DNA from: an uncultured Alphaproteobacteria bacterium
GTDB taxonomy: Bacteria; Pseudomonadota; Alphaproteobacteria; RF32; CAG-239
Direction: 5' to 3'
Assembly: GCA_944393685.1 (NCBI GenBank)
Contig: CALYAW010000001.1
Coordinates: 100,023 to 164,022, forward strand
Length of the DNA stretch: 64,000 bases
A model generated the notes under the pieces. It saw only the letters and a program-made list of their open reading frames with translations, was not told the DNA's origin and did not search any database. This document shows, in pieces, positions 8,827 to 19,800 of this stretch. Both the position numbers and the translations under genes were made by a program. The number at the start of each line of letters is the position of its first letter. Position 1 is the stretch's first letter.

Positions 8827-8903
8827 GCATTTTCTTTAATTCTTTTTAATGAAGATTTAATCTTTTTGGCTTAAAGTAAGATAATCTGGAAGGGTAAGCA
8901 AAA

Positions 8904-9281
8904 ATGAAACACGTCAAACTCGCCGCATTTTTAAGTTTTTTATTGATTTTGAGCAATGTTTCACCGGCAAGCGCTTGGTGTGACATATGCGACTGGAAAA
9001 ATTTATTTAAAACGACGCCCAAGCCCCAAAAAGCCGAACCGTTACGCATTATTTCCGATAATGGAGTTTCCATTAATTTGCAAAATCCCCACACCCGCAA
9101 GATTGCTCGTTGCTACAACAACAATGTTTCCTCGGCAGAAGACTGTGCTCGTTATTTTGAACAACACGGTTTTGTAAGATTTCGTGATATTCCATACAAA
9201 ACGGCCAATTACGATTTTTTACACGTTGACACATATCCCACCCGTCGCTGGCGTGATTCTGAACTCACCTCGCGTTGGTAG
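8904..9281 (+). CDS. Small exported protein of unknown function
   Basis: A 125-residue protein with a signal peptide (basic start, LAAFLSFLLILSNVSPASA, predicted cleavage near residue 24). The mature part begins WCDICDW (a CxxC) and has two further cysteines (ARCYNNN and EDCARYF), so disulfides are possible; it ends in a basic, aromatic TYPTRRWRDSELTSRW. I do not recognise the family. A GGAAGGG site precedes the ATG. It ends five bases before the comM-like start and is probably cotranscribed with it. Confidence 0.6.
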   Translation: MKHVKLAAFLSFLLILSNVSPASAWCDICDWKNLFKTTPKPQKAEPLRIISDNGVSINLQNPHTRKIARCYNNNVSSAEDCARYFEQHGFVRFRDIPYKTANYDFLHVDTYPTRRWRDSELTSRW

Positions 9282-9286
9282 CAGCC

Positions 9287-10810
9287 ATGCTTTCCCGAAT
9301 TAACACACTCACCTTTAACGGACTTGAAACACTTGACGTTGACCTACAAGTACAAATTTCTTCTGGTCTTCCAAACTTCATTATCGTAGGACTACCGGAC
9401 AAAGCCATTGCCGAAAGTCGTGAACGTGTTCGCGCGGCATTGCATTCGCTTGGCCTAAATCTCCCGGCCCAAAGAATTGTCATAAACTTAGCTCCGGCAG
9501 ATCTTTTTAAGGAAGGCTCTCATTTTGACTTACCAATCGCCTTAGGTATTTTAGCCGCAATGAACGTTATTCCGATAACAGAGCTCAACAAATATCTTAT
9601 CTTAGGAGAGCTTGGACTTGACGGATCCGTTCTGGGTATCAACGGAATTTTACCTGCCGCCATCCATGCTAAAAAGCAGCAACTCGGCCTAATATGCCCC
9701 GCAGCAAACGGTTCTGAAGCTTCTTGGTCAGAGCTCTCAAACATTCTGGCAGCAAGACGATTACTTGACCTAATTAATCACTTTCAACATACAATTACTT
9801 TACCTTCACCGCAAAAAAAGGTTCTAAGCACTCCCGTTTGCACCCTTGATATGTCGGATGTCAAAGGACAAGAAAGTGCAAAAGCTGCTCTTGAAGTTGC
9901 TGCCGCCGGCGGCCATAATTTGCTAATGATAGGGCCTCCGGGCTCAGGAAAGTCAATGCTTGCAGCCAGATTACCCGGAATTCTCCCCCCTTTAACTCCT
10001 GATGAAGTTCTTGAAACCAGTATGATACATTCCATTGCGGGAGAGCTCAACAACGGACAAATCTGCTTAGAACGGCCTTTTAGAGCTCCTCATCACACCG
10101 CTTCCACTCCGTCGCTGGTAGGAGGCGGACGTAAAGCAAGTCCCGGAGAAATATCTTTGGCTCACAACGGAGTATTGTTTCTTGATGAATTGCCGGAATT
10201 CAACCGCCCGACACTTGAAGCCCTGCGTCAACCGCTTGAAAACGGTTATGTCAGCATATCTCGTGTCAATGCTCACACGACTTATCCTTCTTCTTTTCAG
10301 CTTATTGCCGCAATGAACCCTTGCCGTTGTGGTCATCTAGGAGACCCAAAACTAGCCTGCAACCGAGCTCCGCTTTGCGCACGGGAATATCAATCAAAAA
10401 TTTCCGGTCCTCTTCTGGATCGTATTGATATTCAAATAGAAGTTCCGGCTGTTAGTCCTTGGGAATTGGCCGATGTAAAAAGAGGAGAAAGCTCTGAAGT
10501 TATCCGCAATCGGGTTATAGCCGCTCGCAAAGCACAAAGTGAACGGTTGCGCCAATTAGGCATTAAAGAATTTTATACCAATGCCAGCCTTAAAGGCTCT
10601 CTTCTTGAAGAAATTGCCGTTTTGGACAATGAAGCTCAAAATCTACTGATAACTTACGCTGAACGCAACAAATTATCCGCGCGAGCTTATCATCGCACTT
10701 TGCGGTTAGCAAGAACGATTGCAGACTTGCAAAAAGAATCAAAAATTCTTAAAATGCATATCGCAGAGGCATTATCTTACCGACGAAGCCTCTTGCCTGA
10801 CAGTAAATAG
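9287..10810 (+). CDS. ComM/YifB-family Mg-chelatase-like AAA+ ATPase
   Basis: A 507-residue protein of the YifB/ComM family. ComM is a hexameric helicase that promotes branch migration during natural transformation; in non-competent species its job is unclear. An N-terminal ChlI-like domain (SGLPNFIIVGLPDKAIAESR) precedes the AAA+ core with Walker A GPPGSGKSML near residue 215, Walker B LFLDELPEF, and the sensor region AAMNPCRCGHLGD followed by the C-terminal Mg_chelatase_C helices (RAYHRTLRLARTIADL). I choose ATG 9287; an in-frame TTG at 9275 would add four residues. Confidence 0.9.
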   Translation: MLSRINTLTFNGLETLDVDLQVQISSGLPNFIIVGLPDKAIAESRERVRAALHSLGLNLPAQRIVINLAPADLFKEGSHFDLPIALGILAAMNVIPITELNKYLILGELGLDGSVLGINGILPAAIHAKKQQLGLICPAANGSEASWSELSNILAARRLLDLINHFQHTITLPSPQKKVLSTPVCTLDMSDVKGQESAKAALEVAAAGGHNLLMIGPPGSGKSMLAARLPGILPPLTPDEVLETSMIHSIAGELNNGQICLERPFRAPHHTASTPSLVGGGRKASPGEISLAHNGVLFLDELPEFNRPTLEALRQPLENGYVSISRVNAHTTYPSSFQLIAAMNPCRCGHLGDPKLACNRAPLCAREYQSKISGPLLDRIDIQIEVPAVSPWELADVKRGESSEVIRNRVIAARKAQSERLRQLGIKEFYTNASLKGSLLEEIAVLDNEAQNLLITYAERNKLSARAYHRTLRLARTIADLQKESKILKMHIAEALSYRRSLLPDSK

Positions 10811-10822
10811 GAGCATTCTATA

Positions 10823-12841
10823 ATGAAAAAAAACATAACCGCAAAAATACTTTTCTCGATTTTTTTGCTTACCTCATGCAGCAAAGAAAGTCCCGAACTA
10901 ATTCCCTGTATGTGTGATGGTTCAGAATCAACCCTTGGACTGTTTGACTGCATGTGCGAGCCTATGAAGAAAAAACCTGTTCGCCGCATTTCCTATTTAC
11001 AAGACAGCAATTCCCCAAAATACCAAACTCTAATTATAGATGATGAGCAACGGGATGCTTATCTCTACCTGCATAAGAGTCGTAATTTATATGCTCCCAT
11101 AAAACTTGAATATGTAGATTTTCGCATTAAAAAGAACCGCAATTACACCGATTACGATCGTAAACTAGGTAACTATCGCTTCCGTATTTTTGGATGCCGC
11201 CGCGAAACAAAAAATGCCTTTCTCAACGAAGGACGCACCATGCAAAAAGACATGCACTTTTTTGATGTCTTTTATGAGACCATGAATGATTACTATCCTG
11301 TTGTTGTAGATAAAAGCAATATGTACTATCTCGATTCTGATCGTTTACCCTACCCAGAATATCTGATTACAGCGGAAATTACGGATTATTTCATGAATAT
11401 TTGTGATGAATTCGATTGGGAAAACGTCAAACAGAAAAAACTTCGCTCAGGAAGTTCGGAAATAACAGTTGTATGGCGCGTAATGAACCTGCTCCGCGAT
11501 GAAGTTTATTGCAAAGGCACAACTACCGGCTACGGCCAAATCTCGGAAGGAGAACCCAACGGAGAAACATTACTTGTTGAAAGAGCCTTTGAAGACGCTT
11601 TAACAAAATTACCTGAAGTTCAGTGCTTTAATTCCGCACTTTCACAGCGCATTCGCCCCGAAGACATTAAAGCTCAGCTTTCCTATCTTGACAGTATCAA
11701 ACGTTCTGAGCAAACTTTTGCCAATCAATATAGTGCTGAACTGAAAGGCATTTCATTATTACAAGAATGCGCCAGTGGGCTTCCCGTACAATCCGCCATA
11801 CCAATCAATACACACCCCGTAACGGCACAGACGGTTGAATCTATGGAGCTTGTTCCTGTTGCGGAATTATCCTCAGGTCCTGTGGTTGAAAACGCAGGGA
11901 TGATAACTTCGCAAACTTCCGTAAACTTAAAACCGGATTGCGGAGCTGTTGAATTAAGCGGCGGCGTCAGTGGCGATAATTGCACAGTAGTCCAAACCGT
12001 CAAAGATAACGTCAATATTTCCGACGACTATTGGATTGATGTTCCTTTGGATACAGAAGATAAAACCATTATAGAAAAGCGCAATCAGATTGAGAGTTCT
12101 TTTGCAGGAGCAACCAACAGATTTTGTATTGCCAATCAAGCTCCATATCAGGATTTGAACGCGCAAAACCTATATAAAGTTCGAGCCTCGATTGTTGCCG
12201 TTGAAAACAGCCTTAACAAGAAAGGAGCCGGCTTGATTATTGCCAACAACCTTGTTTTGACTTCTGCCGACTTGATGGTAAAAGGCAATAACAATTTTGA
12301 CCTAAAAACAATCAACGGCAAAACAATGAAAGCCTCCGCCATACGCGTCAACCCGACCAAAAATGTGGCTTTACTTCTCTTACATGAACCAACACAATAT
12401 AAACCACTACCTCTTTCTTTAGAGCTACCTGAAATAGATAAAGATATATTACTCACCTTAGGTTTACTAGACTTAGACACCGAAGGCGAAGGTTATATTG
12501 ATAACGAAGGTAAGGTCACGGGTTACCGTTGGTCTGAAGATAAAGGAGCCGAAATAGAGGTAGATACTTTTGTTCAAACAGTTACCCTCGGGGGAGCTTT
12601 AATTGATATGCACGGAAATATCGTTGGTCTGTCACATGTCAGCAAGAAAACAGACACCTCGCCGGATCTTTTCATTCCGATAGAAACAGCACTCCAAGGA
12701 TTGGGCCTTGAGATTTGTGGTCGACAATTCGGTAATAACAAACCCAAAGCTGTCAAGACATATCAAACGCCTCTTGCCGATGCGATAGACAACTCCAAAG
12801 ATAAAACACCTATACCTTTGGAAGGTTTGCAACGCAAATAA
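10823..12841 (+). CDS. Large lipoprotein with a degenerate trypsin-like (pseudo-protease) domain
   Basis: A 672-residue lipoprotein: signal peptide ending in lipobox LTSC (Cys near residue 19), then a Cys-containing segment with two CMC motifs. Residues about 150-270 have a pattern seen in several outer-membrane lipoproteins ([41 protein letters not shown]). From about residue 440 there is a trypsin/HtrA-like fold signature: [16 protein letters not shown] (468-483), KNVALLLL (512-519), [15 protein letters not shown] (588-602). At the three catalytic positions one reads Asp for His, Asn for Asp, and Leu for Ser, so proteolysis is unlikely. A GGAG site precedes the ATG and a terminator follows. 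Function unknown; binding or scaffolding at the outer membrane is a guess. Confidence 0.7.
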   Translation: MKKNITAKILFSIFLLTSCSKESPELIPCMCDGSESTLGLFDCMCEPMKKKPVRRISYLQDSNSPKYQTLIIDDEQRDAYLYLHKSRNLYAPIKLEYVDFRIKKNRNYTDYDRKLGNYRFRIFGCRRETKNAFLNEGRTMQKDMHFFDVFYETMNDYYPVVVDKSNMYYLDSDRLPYPEYLITAEITDYFMNICDEFDWENVKQKKLRSGSSEITVVWRVMNLLRDEVYCKGTTTGYGQISEGEPNGETLLVERAFEDALTKLPEVQCFNSALSQRIRPEDIKAQLSYLDSIKRSEQTFANQYSAELKGISLLQECASGLPVQSAIPINTHPVTAQTVESMELVPVAELSSGPVVENAGMITSQTSVNLKPDCGAVELSGGVSGDNCTVVQTVKDNVNISDDYWIDVPLDTEDKTIIEKRNQIESSFAGATNRFCIANQAPYQDLNAQNLYKVRASIVAVENSLNKKGAGLIIANNLVLTSADLMVKGNNNFDLKTINGKTMKASAIRVNPTKNVALLLLHEPTQYKPLPLSLELPEIDKDILLTLGLLDLDTEGEGYIDNEGKVTGYRWSEDKGAEIEVDTFVQTVTLGGALIDMHGNIVGLSHVSKKTDTSPDLFIPIETALQGLGLEICGRQFGNNKPKAVKTYQTPLADAIDNSKDKTPIPLEGLQRK

Positions 12842-12855
12842 AACTCATAAAAAAG

Positions 12856-12884
12856 CCTCTGCAATAAAAAAACAGAGGTTTTTT
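12856..12884 (+). terminator. Intrinsic terminator after the lipoprotein gene
   Basis: CCTCTG and CAGAGG (12856-12861 and 12873-12878) form a stem followed by six T residues; flanking A and T runs extend the pairing. It separates the comM-lipoprotein unit from hslVU. Confidence 0.8.
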
Positions 12885-12944
12885 ATTGCATTTGAACAAA
12901 GTTTTTCCTACATAATAATCAAGATTAACAAAAGAGGGAAATCG

Positions 12945-13475
12945 ATGACCACAATTTTATGCGTTCGCCGCGGCAACGAAGTTGTCATGGCCGGAGATGG
13001 CCAAGCCACGCTTGGAGAAGCCATTGTCTTTAAATCAAAATCAGTTAAAGTTCGCCGAATTGGAAACGGAGACATCATAGCAGGATTCGCCGGAGCAGCC
13101 GCTGATGGAATTACTTTGATTGAAAGATTGGAAACCAAATTGGAAAAGCACGCCAATCAACTTAAAAGAGCTGCCGTTGAGCTTGCAAAAGATTGGCGAA
13201 TGGACAAATACCTTCGTCAACTTCAAGCCTTTATGATTGTCGCCGACAAAGACACTTCTTTAGTCATATCAGGAACAGGAGAAGTCATGGAACCAGACGA
13301 CGGCATTATAGGCATCGGAAGCGGCGGCAATTATGCCATGGCTGCTGCCAAAGCTCTATATGACATAGAGGGGCTTAAACTTGAAGACATAGCATCCCGA
13401 GCAATGAAAATCGCCGGAGATATAGATGTATATACCAATCACAATGTTATTATAGAAAGAATAGACAATGAGTAA
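12945..13475 (+). CDS. hslV: ATP-dependent protease proteolytic subunit HslV (ClpQ)
   Basis: HslV is the N-terminal-threonine peptidase of the HslUV protease. The 176-residue protein begins [20 protein letters not shown], so the catalytic Thr follows the removable Met; later signatures are [18 protein letters not shown] and [18 protein letters not shown]. Length is normal. It overlaps hslU by 8 bases, consistent with coupled translation. The 60-base upstream gap has a loose TTGAAC element but no convincing promoter. Confidence 0.98.
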   Translation: MTTILCVRRGNEVVMAGDGQATLGEAIVFKSKSVKVRRIGNGDIIAGFAGAAADGITLIERLETKLEKHANQLKRAAVELAKDWRMDKYLRQLQAFMIVADKDTSLVISGTGEVMEPDDGIIGIGSGGNYAMAAAKALYDIEGLKLEDIASRAMKIAGDIDVYTNHNVIIERIDNE

Positions 13476-14775
13476 TTTCAGCCCGCGTGAGATTGTTTCC
13501 GAATTAGACAAGTACATAATAGGTCAAAATGATGCCAAAAAAGCCGTTGCCGTTGCCTTGCGCAATCGTTGGAGACGCATGCAACTTCCGGAACGTTTAA
13601 GAGAAGAAATTGTTCCCAAAAATATCCTCATGATAGGACCTACCGGCGTTGGCAAAACAGAAATATCACGCCGTCTGGCGAAATTGGCAAAGGCGCCTTT
13701 TGTTAAAGTAGAAGCCACCAAATTCACCGAAATAGGCTACGTTGGTAGAGATGTAGAAAGTATCATCCGCGATCTGATTGAAATTTCCTTAAACGAGACA
13801 CGCAAAAGAGCACGCAAAGAAGTACGCGCCCGAGCAGAACAAGGCACGATAGATCGCTTGCTGGAAGCTCTGGTCGGAGCATCTGCCGGAGAAGAAACGC
13901 GTCAAAAATTCCGCAAACTTTTGCTTGAAGGCTCCTTAGATGATAAAGAAATAGAAATCTCTCTCATTGACAATAGTAATTTATCCATGCCAACAATAGA
14001 TATACCGGGCATGCCGGGAGCTTCCATGGGCATGGTTAGTCTTGGCGACCTTTTGGGAGGAAACACCCCCAAATATAAAACGCGTAAATTAACAGTTGCT
14101 CAAGCTCGAAAACTACTAATAGACGAAGAGTGCGACAAATTACTTGATAACGAAAAGATAACCGCCGATGCGATTGCCTCTGTTGAAAATGATGGTATTG
14201 TATTTATTGATGAGATAGACAAGATAACAGGCAAATCGGAAGGCGGGAGAGCTGATGTATCCAGAGAAGGCGTCCAGCGAGACCTTCTGCCGTTAATAGA
14301 AGGAACAACCGTATCCACCAAATACGGCATGATAAAAACGGATCACATTCTTTTCATCTGTTCAGGAGCTTTTCACCTGGCAAAGCCATCTGATTTGCTT
14401 CCGGAGCTCCAGGGAAGGCTTCCTATTCGAGTAGAACTTCAAGCACTGACCCACAATGACTTTGTCCGCATATTAACAGAACCGGAAGCCAACCTGATAG
14501 AACAATATACCGCTCTGCTTGATACGGAAAATTTCCACATAGAATTTGAAAAGTCCGCAATTGATAAAATTGCCGACATTGCCGTTGCCATTAATGAAAA
14601 CGTAGAAAACATCGGAGCGCGCAGACTCCATACCGTTTTAGAGATTTTATTGGAAGATATCAGTTTCAGCGCCTCAGAACGCAGTGGAGAAAAAATTATC
14701 ATAACAGCGGCGATGGTAGAAGAAAAATTAAATAAATTTACCCAAAGCAGCGATTTATCAAAGTTTATACTTTAA
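13468..14775 (+). CDS. hslU: HslUV protease ATPase subunit HslU (ClpY)
   Basis: The AAA+ unfoldase that feeds HslV. The 435-residue protein has [20 protein letters not shown], Walker [11 protein letters not shown] near residue 52, the pore-region motif [16 protein letters not shown], an I-domain (about residues 110-230) containing [18 protein letters not shown], Walker [11 protein letters not shown], and the arginine-rich [12 protein letters not shown] sensor-2 region. The C-terminal residues KFIL resemble the conserved tail that docks into HslV. It overlaps hslV by 8 bases and hemW by one. Confidence 0.98.
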   Translation: MSNFSPREIVSELDKYIIGQNDAKKAVAVALRNRWRRMQLPERLREEIVPKNILMIGPTGVGKTEISRRLAKLAKAPFVKVEATKFTEIGYVGRDVESIIRDLIEISLNETRKRARKEVRARAEQGTIDRLLEALVGASAGEETRQKFRKLLLEGSLDDKEIEISLIDNSNLSMPTIDIPGMPGASMGMVSLGDLLGGNTPKYKTRKLTVAQARKLLIDEECDKLLDNEKITADAIASVENDGIVFIDEIDKITGKSEGGRADVSREGVQRDLLPLIEGTTVSTKYGMIKTDHILFICSGAFHLAKPSDLLPELQGRLPIRVELQALTHNDFVRILTEPEANLIEQYTALLDTENFHIEFEKSAIDKIADIAVAINENVENIGARRLHTVLEILLEDISFSASERSGEKIIITAAMVEEKLNKFTQSSDLSKFIL

Positions 14776-15857
14776 TGTCTGATTTTGGAATTTATATTCA
14801 CTGGCCTTTTTGTAAAAGCAAATGTCCTTATTGTGATTTTTTAAGCCGCGTCAAAAAAAACGTCGCGCAAGACACAATTATTGATTCCTACATCAAGGAT
14901 ATACTCTTTTATGCACAAAAAACCAATTCACATAAAGTAACATCAATATTCTTTGGAGGAGGCACGCCGTCATTGCTTTCTCCTCATAATGTTGAAAGGG
15001 TGATTGATGCGGTTGCTAAAAACTGGAGGCTTTCGACAGATGTTGAAATATCAATGGAAGCCAATCCTAACACAGAAAACGGCACTCTTTTTTCAGATTT
15101 GCACCTTGCCGGAATTAACAGGATATCTTTAGGTATTCAATCATTAAATGATGACGAACTAAAATTTCTTGGCAGGACACATAACGCCTCTCAAGCCATT
15201 CATGCGCTTGAAACAGCTCTAAAAATTTTTGATAATTGCTCCGCAGACTTAATCTACGCACTTCCACAACAATCTATGAAAGAGTGGAATAAAACACTGC
15301 AAAAAATTCTAAGCTATCATCTCGGACACTTATCCTTATATCAACTCACCATAGAAGAAAATACTGTTTTTGCCAAAAAAGGCATTCTCCCTCTGAATGA
15401 AGAAGCTGCCGCAGACATGTATTTATCAACCACAAACACTCTGCAACAAAATGGCTTTGAACACTATGAAATCTCTAATTATGCGCAACCGAACCGTCAA
15501 TGCCGACACAACCTTCTGTATTGGCAAGGAGATGACTATGTAGGGATAGGCGAAGGAGCGCACGGCCGCTTACGCATTGAGAATCATTTTTATGCCACAA
15601 CCCACCATCTGCAATTGGAAGAACTAACAGCGACAGAACGAGCAGAAGAACTTTTATTAATGGGGCTTCGGCTGCGCTCCGGTATAAACAAACAAAAATT
15701 TTACCAAAACTGCGGATTAAACTTAGATGATATCATAGATACAAAAGCCGCCAAAGATTTTGTCTCTGACGGTCTCTTGATTAACACGCCTCAAAACCTT
15801 AAAATTACTTCTTCAGGTCTTTTGGTAACAAATAAAATTATAGAAGAATTAATTTAA
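14775..15857 (+). CDS. hemW: HemW-like radical SAM protein (heme chaperone family)
   Basis: A 360-residue radical SAM protein with the cluster motif C13-x3-C17-x2-C20 in WPFCKSKCPYCDF, the SAM-binding FFGGGTPSLL, and NRISLGIQSLND. HemW resembles coproporphyrinogen dehydrogenase HemN but is a heme-binding chaperone; the HemN-specific N-terminal extension is missing, which supports HemW. The start codon overlaps the hslU stop by one base. The usual rdgB-hemW pairing is absent: rdgB sits at 37.5 kb beside rph. Confidence 0.9.
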   Translation: MSDFGIYIHWPFCKSKCPYCDFLSRVKKNVAQDTIIDSYIKDILFYAQKTNSHKVTSIFFGGGTPSLLSPHNVERVIDAVAKNWRLSTDVEISMEANPNTENGTLFSDLHLAGINRISLGIQSLNDDELKFLGRTHNASQAIHALETALKIFDNCSADLIYALPQQSMKEWNKTLQKILSYHLGHLSLYQLTIEENTVFAKKGILPLNEEAAADMYLSTTNTLQQNGFEHYEISNYAQPNRQCRHNLLYWQGDDYVGIGEGAHGRLRIENHFYATTHHLQLEELTATERAEELLLMGLRLRSGINKQKFYQNCGLNLDDIIDTKAAKDFVSDGLLINTPQNLKITSSGLLVTNKIIEELI

Positions 15858-16075
15858 TTCATTTTATGCTGTACAGCCTCTTTTAAAGAGCAAGTAGGAA
15901 CAAAAATCATTGCTAACGCAGACAAACCGACAACAATATAAACCAACCGGCTCAAGACACTCATTGGACCAAACAGATAAGCAACCAAATCAAAATCAAA
16001 AGCCCCAACTAATCCCCAATTTAAACCTCCAATAATAGTTAAAATCAGGGCTAAATTTTTCCAAAACGTGTTCAT
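15854..16075 (-). CDS. Small membrane protein, DUF378 family
   Basis: A 73-residue protein with two membrane segments. LALILTIIGGLNWGLVGAFDFDLVAYLFG is the DUF378 hallmark; a second hydrophobic segment follows (VYIVVGLSALAMIFV). I start at ATG 16075 because AAAAGGA lies at the right spacing; a longer in-frame start at 16096 adds charged residues not typical of the family. It converges on hemW with a 4-base overlap. Function of the family is unknown. Confidence 0.85.
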   Translation of the reverse strand: MNTFWKNLALILTIIGGLNWGLVGAFDFDLVAYLFGPMSVLSRLVYIVVGLSALAMIFVPTCSLKEAVQHKMN

Positions 16076-16166
16076 AGTTTTTTCCTTTTCAAACAAATTG
16101 AACTTTTTGCCTTATTGATATAAAGTAGATAACAAGAATTTCAATACCAGCTATGGATACAACTTT

Positions 16167-16865
16167 ATGTACAGTGATAAATTTCAAACATTCATAAAAA
16201 TGTGGCAACAAGAATTTGGCATTGAAAGAAGCATTAATGATAAAATCTGTGTTGACAAAGATGGTCATCCCATACCTTGGTATACATATCCGGCAATAGA
16301 ATATTTGAATCAATTTGACTATTCTTCAAAAAACATTTTTGAATACGGCTGCGGAAATTCTTCTCTTTATTGGGCCTCTCGTGCTGCAACGGTTACCAGT
16401 GTTGAAGATAACCAAGAATGGTACAAAAAATGGCAAAACGAGCTACAAGCATCTAATCTTGAGATATTATATCGCGAAGAAAGTAAAGCATATGAAAATG
16501 CAATTTTTGAAAAGGACATCTTATTTGATGTTATTGTCATAGATGGTAAACGCCGTGAAAGGTGTTCTATTACCGCATTAAAAAAATTAAGTTCCAACGG
16601 AATAATTATTCTTGATGACAGTGATCGCATCAACACCAGTCAAGAATACATTCAAGCGGTTTCCACTCTCAAAGAAGCAAATTTGCTTCAAGTTGACTTT
16701 TATGGTTTTTGCCCAATGAATAACTACACCAAAACAACTTCAATATTTTTCAGGCGCAGTTTTGATTTTAAAACCCTACATGAAATCCAGCCGATAAACG
16801 GTTGGGGTAATCTTTGGTCCATGGGACGCAAATTCCGCAAAGAATTTTACAAAAATAACAAATAA
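16167..16865 (+). CDS. SAM-dependent methyltransferase-like protein
   Basis: A 232-residue protein with Rossmann-type methyltransferase signatures: motif I NIFEYGCGNSSLYWA (about residues 57-71), an acidic residue after the second strand (VTSVEDN), and FDVIVIDGKRRERC near residue 115, which resembles the motif IV region of O-methyltransferase-like proteins. The acidic LDDSDR stretch near residue 152 recalls the metal-dependent caffeoyl-CoA type. Substrate unknown. It stands alone between convergent or diverging neighbours, with no clear ribosome binding site. Confidence 0.65.
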   Translation: MYSDKFQTFIKMWQQEFGIERSINDKICVDKDGHPIPWYTYPAIEYLNQFDYSSKNIFEYGCGNSSLYWASRAATVTSVEDNQEWYKKWQNELQASNLEILYREESKAYENAIFEKDILFDVIVIDGKRRERCSITALKKLSSNGIIILDDSDRINTSQEYIQAVSTLKEANLLQVDFYGFCPMNNYTKTTSIFFRRSFDFKTLHEIQPINGWGNLWSMGRKFRKEFYKNNK

Positions 16866-16888
16866 AGCCTTACTTCAACAACGTTCTT

Positions 16889-19800
16889 CTAATTATCAAA
16901 ATAGGTTAGAGGTAAAGTTCTTCCGTTTGTCTCAGACAAAGAACGATTATTGTTAATAACACCATAGCATTTAAGTTTTGTTCCGTCATAAGGGCAATTG
17001 AGAATTTTCTCACCGGTTGTAATATCGCAGTTCGTATCAGAGAACAGAGCCGGACAAGTTGACACTTTTGTCAAACTATTTCCTTTAGAATCCGTTTCCG
17101 AGCCGCTTCCACTACCGAGACTTGCTATATAATTGCCTAAACGAAACGTTGACATAGAACAAGCTGTTTCCGAGGCAGCACAATTTGTTTTAATAGTATA
17201 CAACATACTTTCACCATCAAAATATGCCTGTAAATGTGTGTCGTTCAGCCCATAAAGTCCATTATTAAATAAAGTGTTTCTGTCACGAGGAATATCACTT
17301 TCTCCCTCATCTGCATCAGGCTCTTCAAAATTGACAACCAATAAAGAATTAGTAGGCATAATCAAGGTCGATGTTCCTGCAGCAATATTAACAACGCCTT
17401 GGTTTAACATCAAGACTCCTCCGGAATTAAAAGAAACGGCCGCACCATCAGCAAAAGTAACCGGACTTGCCGACTCAATGACGCCACCTACACTTTGAGC
17501 ACCGTTACTAAAAGCTTTTGTCGTGGCCGTAACACTAACATCACCGTTTATAAGGGATGACACACCCCCAGACGCCGAAACGACACCTTTGTCCATTTCA
17601 ATATTAACGACGCTTCCTTTTTCAACGGTCATTCCCGTATTTTCATTAAGTTTTATAGCTGTTGCGGAAGTAATACCTTCAGCAACCAAATAAATATCAG
17701 CGCCTTTCTTAAATGTTAATTGCCCATTTACAGCACTTGTTCCTGCCAAAATTTCAATTCCTGTTTCAGCATTGATTTCTGCGCTTCGAGAAAAGAATCC
17801 CATACACTCTAAAGAACCTTGAGGTTTATAACACAATGTTGAGCCAAAAGCCACATGAGCGGCTCGAATACCTATACCACCGGCGCTACGATTATATAAT
17901 TGCAAATAGCTGTCTGCTTCAAAGATATTTTTTACATCAATCAAAGGATTGGCCGTGTATGCTTCCATTTTAACGACACCTTCTCCTGCATAGCCTTCAT
18001 TGCTGATTGTAAGAGAGCCCTCTGACTCAATAGCTTTGCTGGAAGAAGCTGTTGAAGTATTCTTAAAGTCAAAGTCGCCCGATATTGTCAAGGTTCTATT
18101 TCCCTCCGAATAAATACCGACAGTATTTCCTTCTAATCTCATCCTAGTATTATAAGGCCAAACTGGTAGCACTCCGCTCATATTTTTGAAGAGTATGGCC
18201 TTTCCGCCTTCCAACGCAAAATCAACATATGAATAAAGAGTTGCTGCCCCATCGGTATTATACAAAGACATTCCCAGCGTTTTTGCATTAACTCTTAATT
18301 TTGTGAACATACCATTTCCCTGCGTCATTTTAAACGTTTCAATACCATCAATACCCTTATCATAACCTGTCACAACGACCTGCGCATCAGCTCCAAGAGT
18401 TAATTTTGTACCCGTATTTGCTGACGAGATATTACGACCTTTAATTGCCGTTGTGCCATTAACCAAAGTCTCTCCCTGAAGTAAAATACTTGAACCGTTG
18501 GAACCAACATCTTCAATACCGATACCTTCATTGCCTTCAATATAAGCATTATTAAAAGAAACACCCGAAGACGAATTAACATAAACTGCGGCAACATTTG
18601 GATTAATAACTGAAAGATATGTTGTCTCAACACCTATATCTTGCAATACAGATTGCCCTGAAAGAGTCAATTTGCGAGTTCCTGCAGAACTATCTGTTGC
18701 ATCACCGTTTACCAATAAACGATACTTACCTGAAGAACACTCTCCCAACTCTTGATTACATTCGCACCCAACGGTAGAACCACTAGCACCGAGAATAGTT
18801 TTTCCTGACGGAACAGACAATGCTCCTGTCAAAGTAATATCGGCTTCAACCACCACGGTTGATATACTGCTCTGAGCAACCGCAGCCATCAAATCTTCTG
18901 CATTTTTAACCACAACCGTTCCGGCTTTACCATCAGCCCACTTAACGGCGCAACTGTCATCTCCACGACAAAGACTGCGGTTATTATCACATACATCTTT
19001 TGCATTCTTAACCACTGTTCCCATACAGTATGATGGGTTCTGATCAGAATCAAAACATGTTGGAAAAAGATCTTCCGCAGTCTGATAACAAGATGTTGCC
19101 AATTCATCACATCCGTCCATCTCCGCGCATCTTGTACAATAAACACGATAATTTGTCGAAGGAATTGCAGACAACAAAGAATAACTTTCTTGTCCCCCCG
19201 ATGCCAAAATCGGCTTTGCAGCTCTGGTATTGGCAGTAATCATACAAATACTGTTTCGATCGCTGTCGGAGCGCAAATCCACGGGGGTTGAACCGACAGA
19301 ACAATTGGTATAAATACTTCCCGAACATGTTGTCTTACCATTCGTCCACCCACTGGGAGAACAACGTGACGGCAAATATGATGTTCCGCTAAACGAAATA
19401 TTAGCTTCCGATGTGTTTCCACAAATCTCAAAAGTATCTTGTATTGCACAAGCGCCAATTTGCAATCTAAGATTAGAAATAGACATATTTGTATTTGAAG
19501 CGTTCAAAGTACTGGCCGGCCCAACAGCAACTGTTCCGCTACCGCTCAATTTATTGCCGACATTATACATTTTTGCCCCTAACAGACTCAATGTTTTAGC
19601 ATTTCCCAAAGTAATTGTAGACGGCGTTCCGCTCAGCCCTCCGTATAATTGTGTATTTCCAGAAATATTAAGCGTTGTTGCGGATAATTCCGGATAAATT
19701 TCCACAATACCGCCGCTTTTATTAAGCGTCAAAGAACCAACCGTTAATTTTGCGGTTGTTTTTGGACATTGAGCATATCCGAGTTTATTAACTTGCGAAT

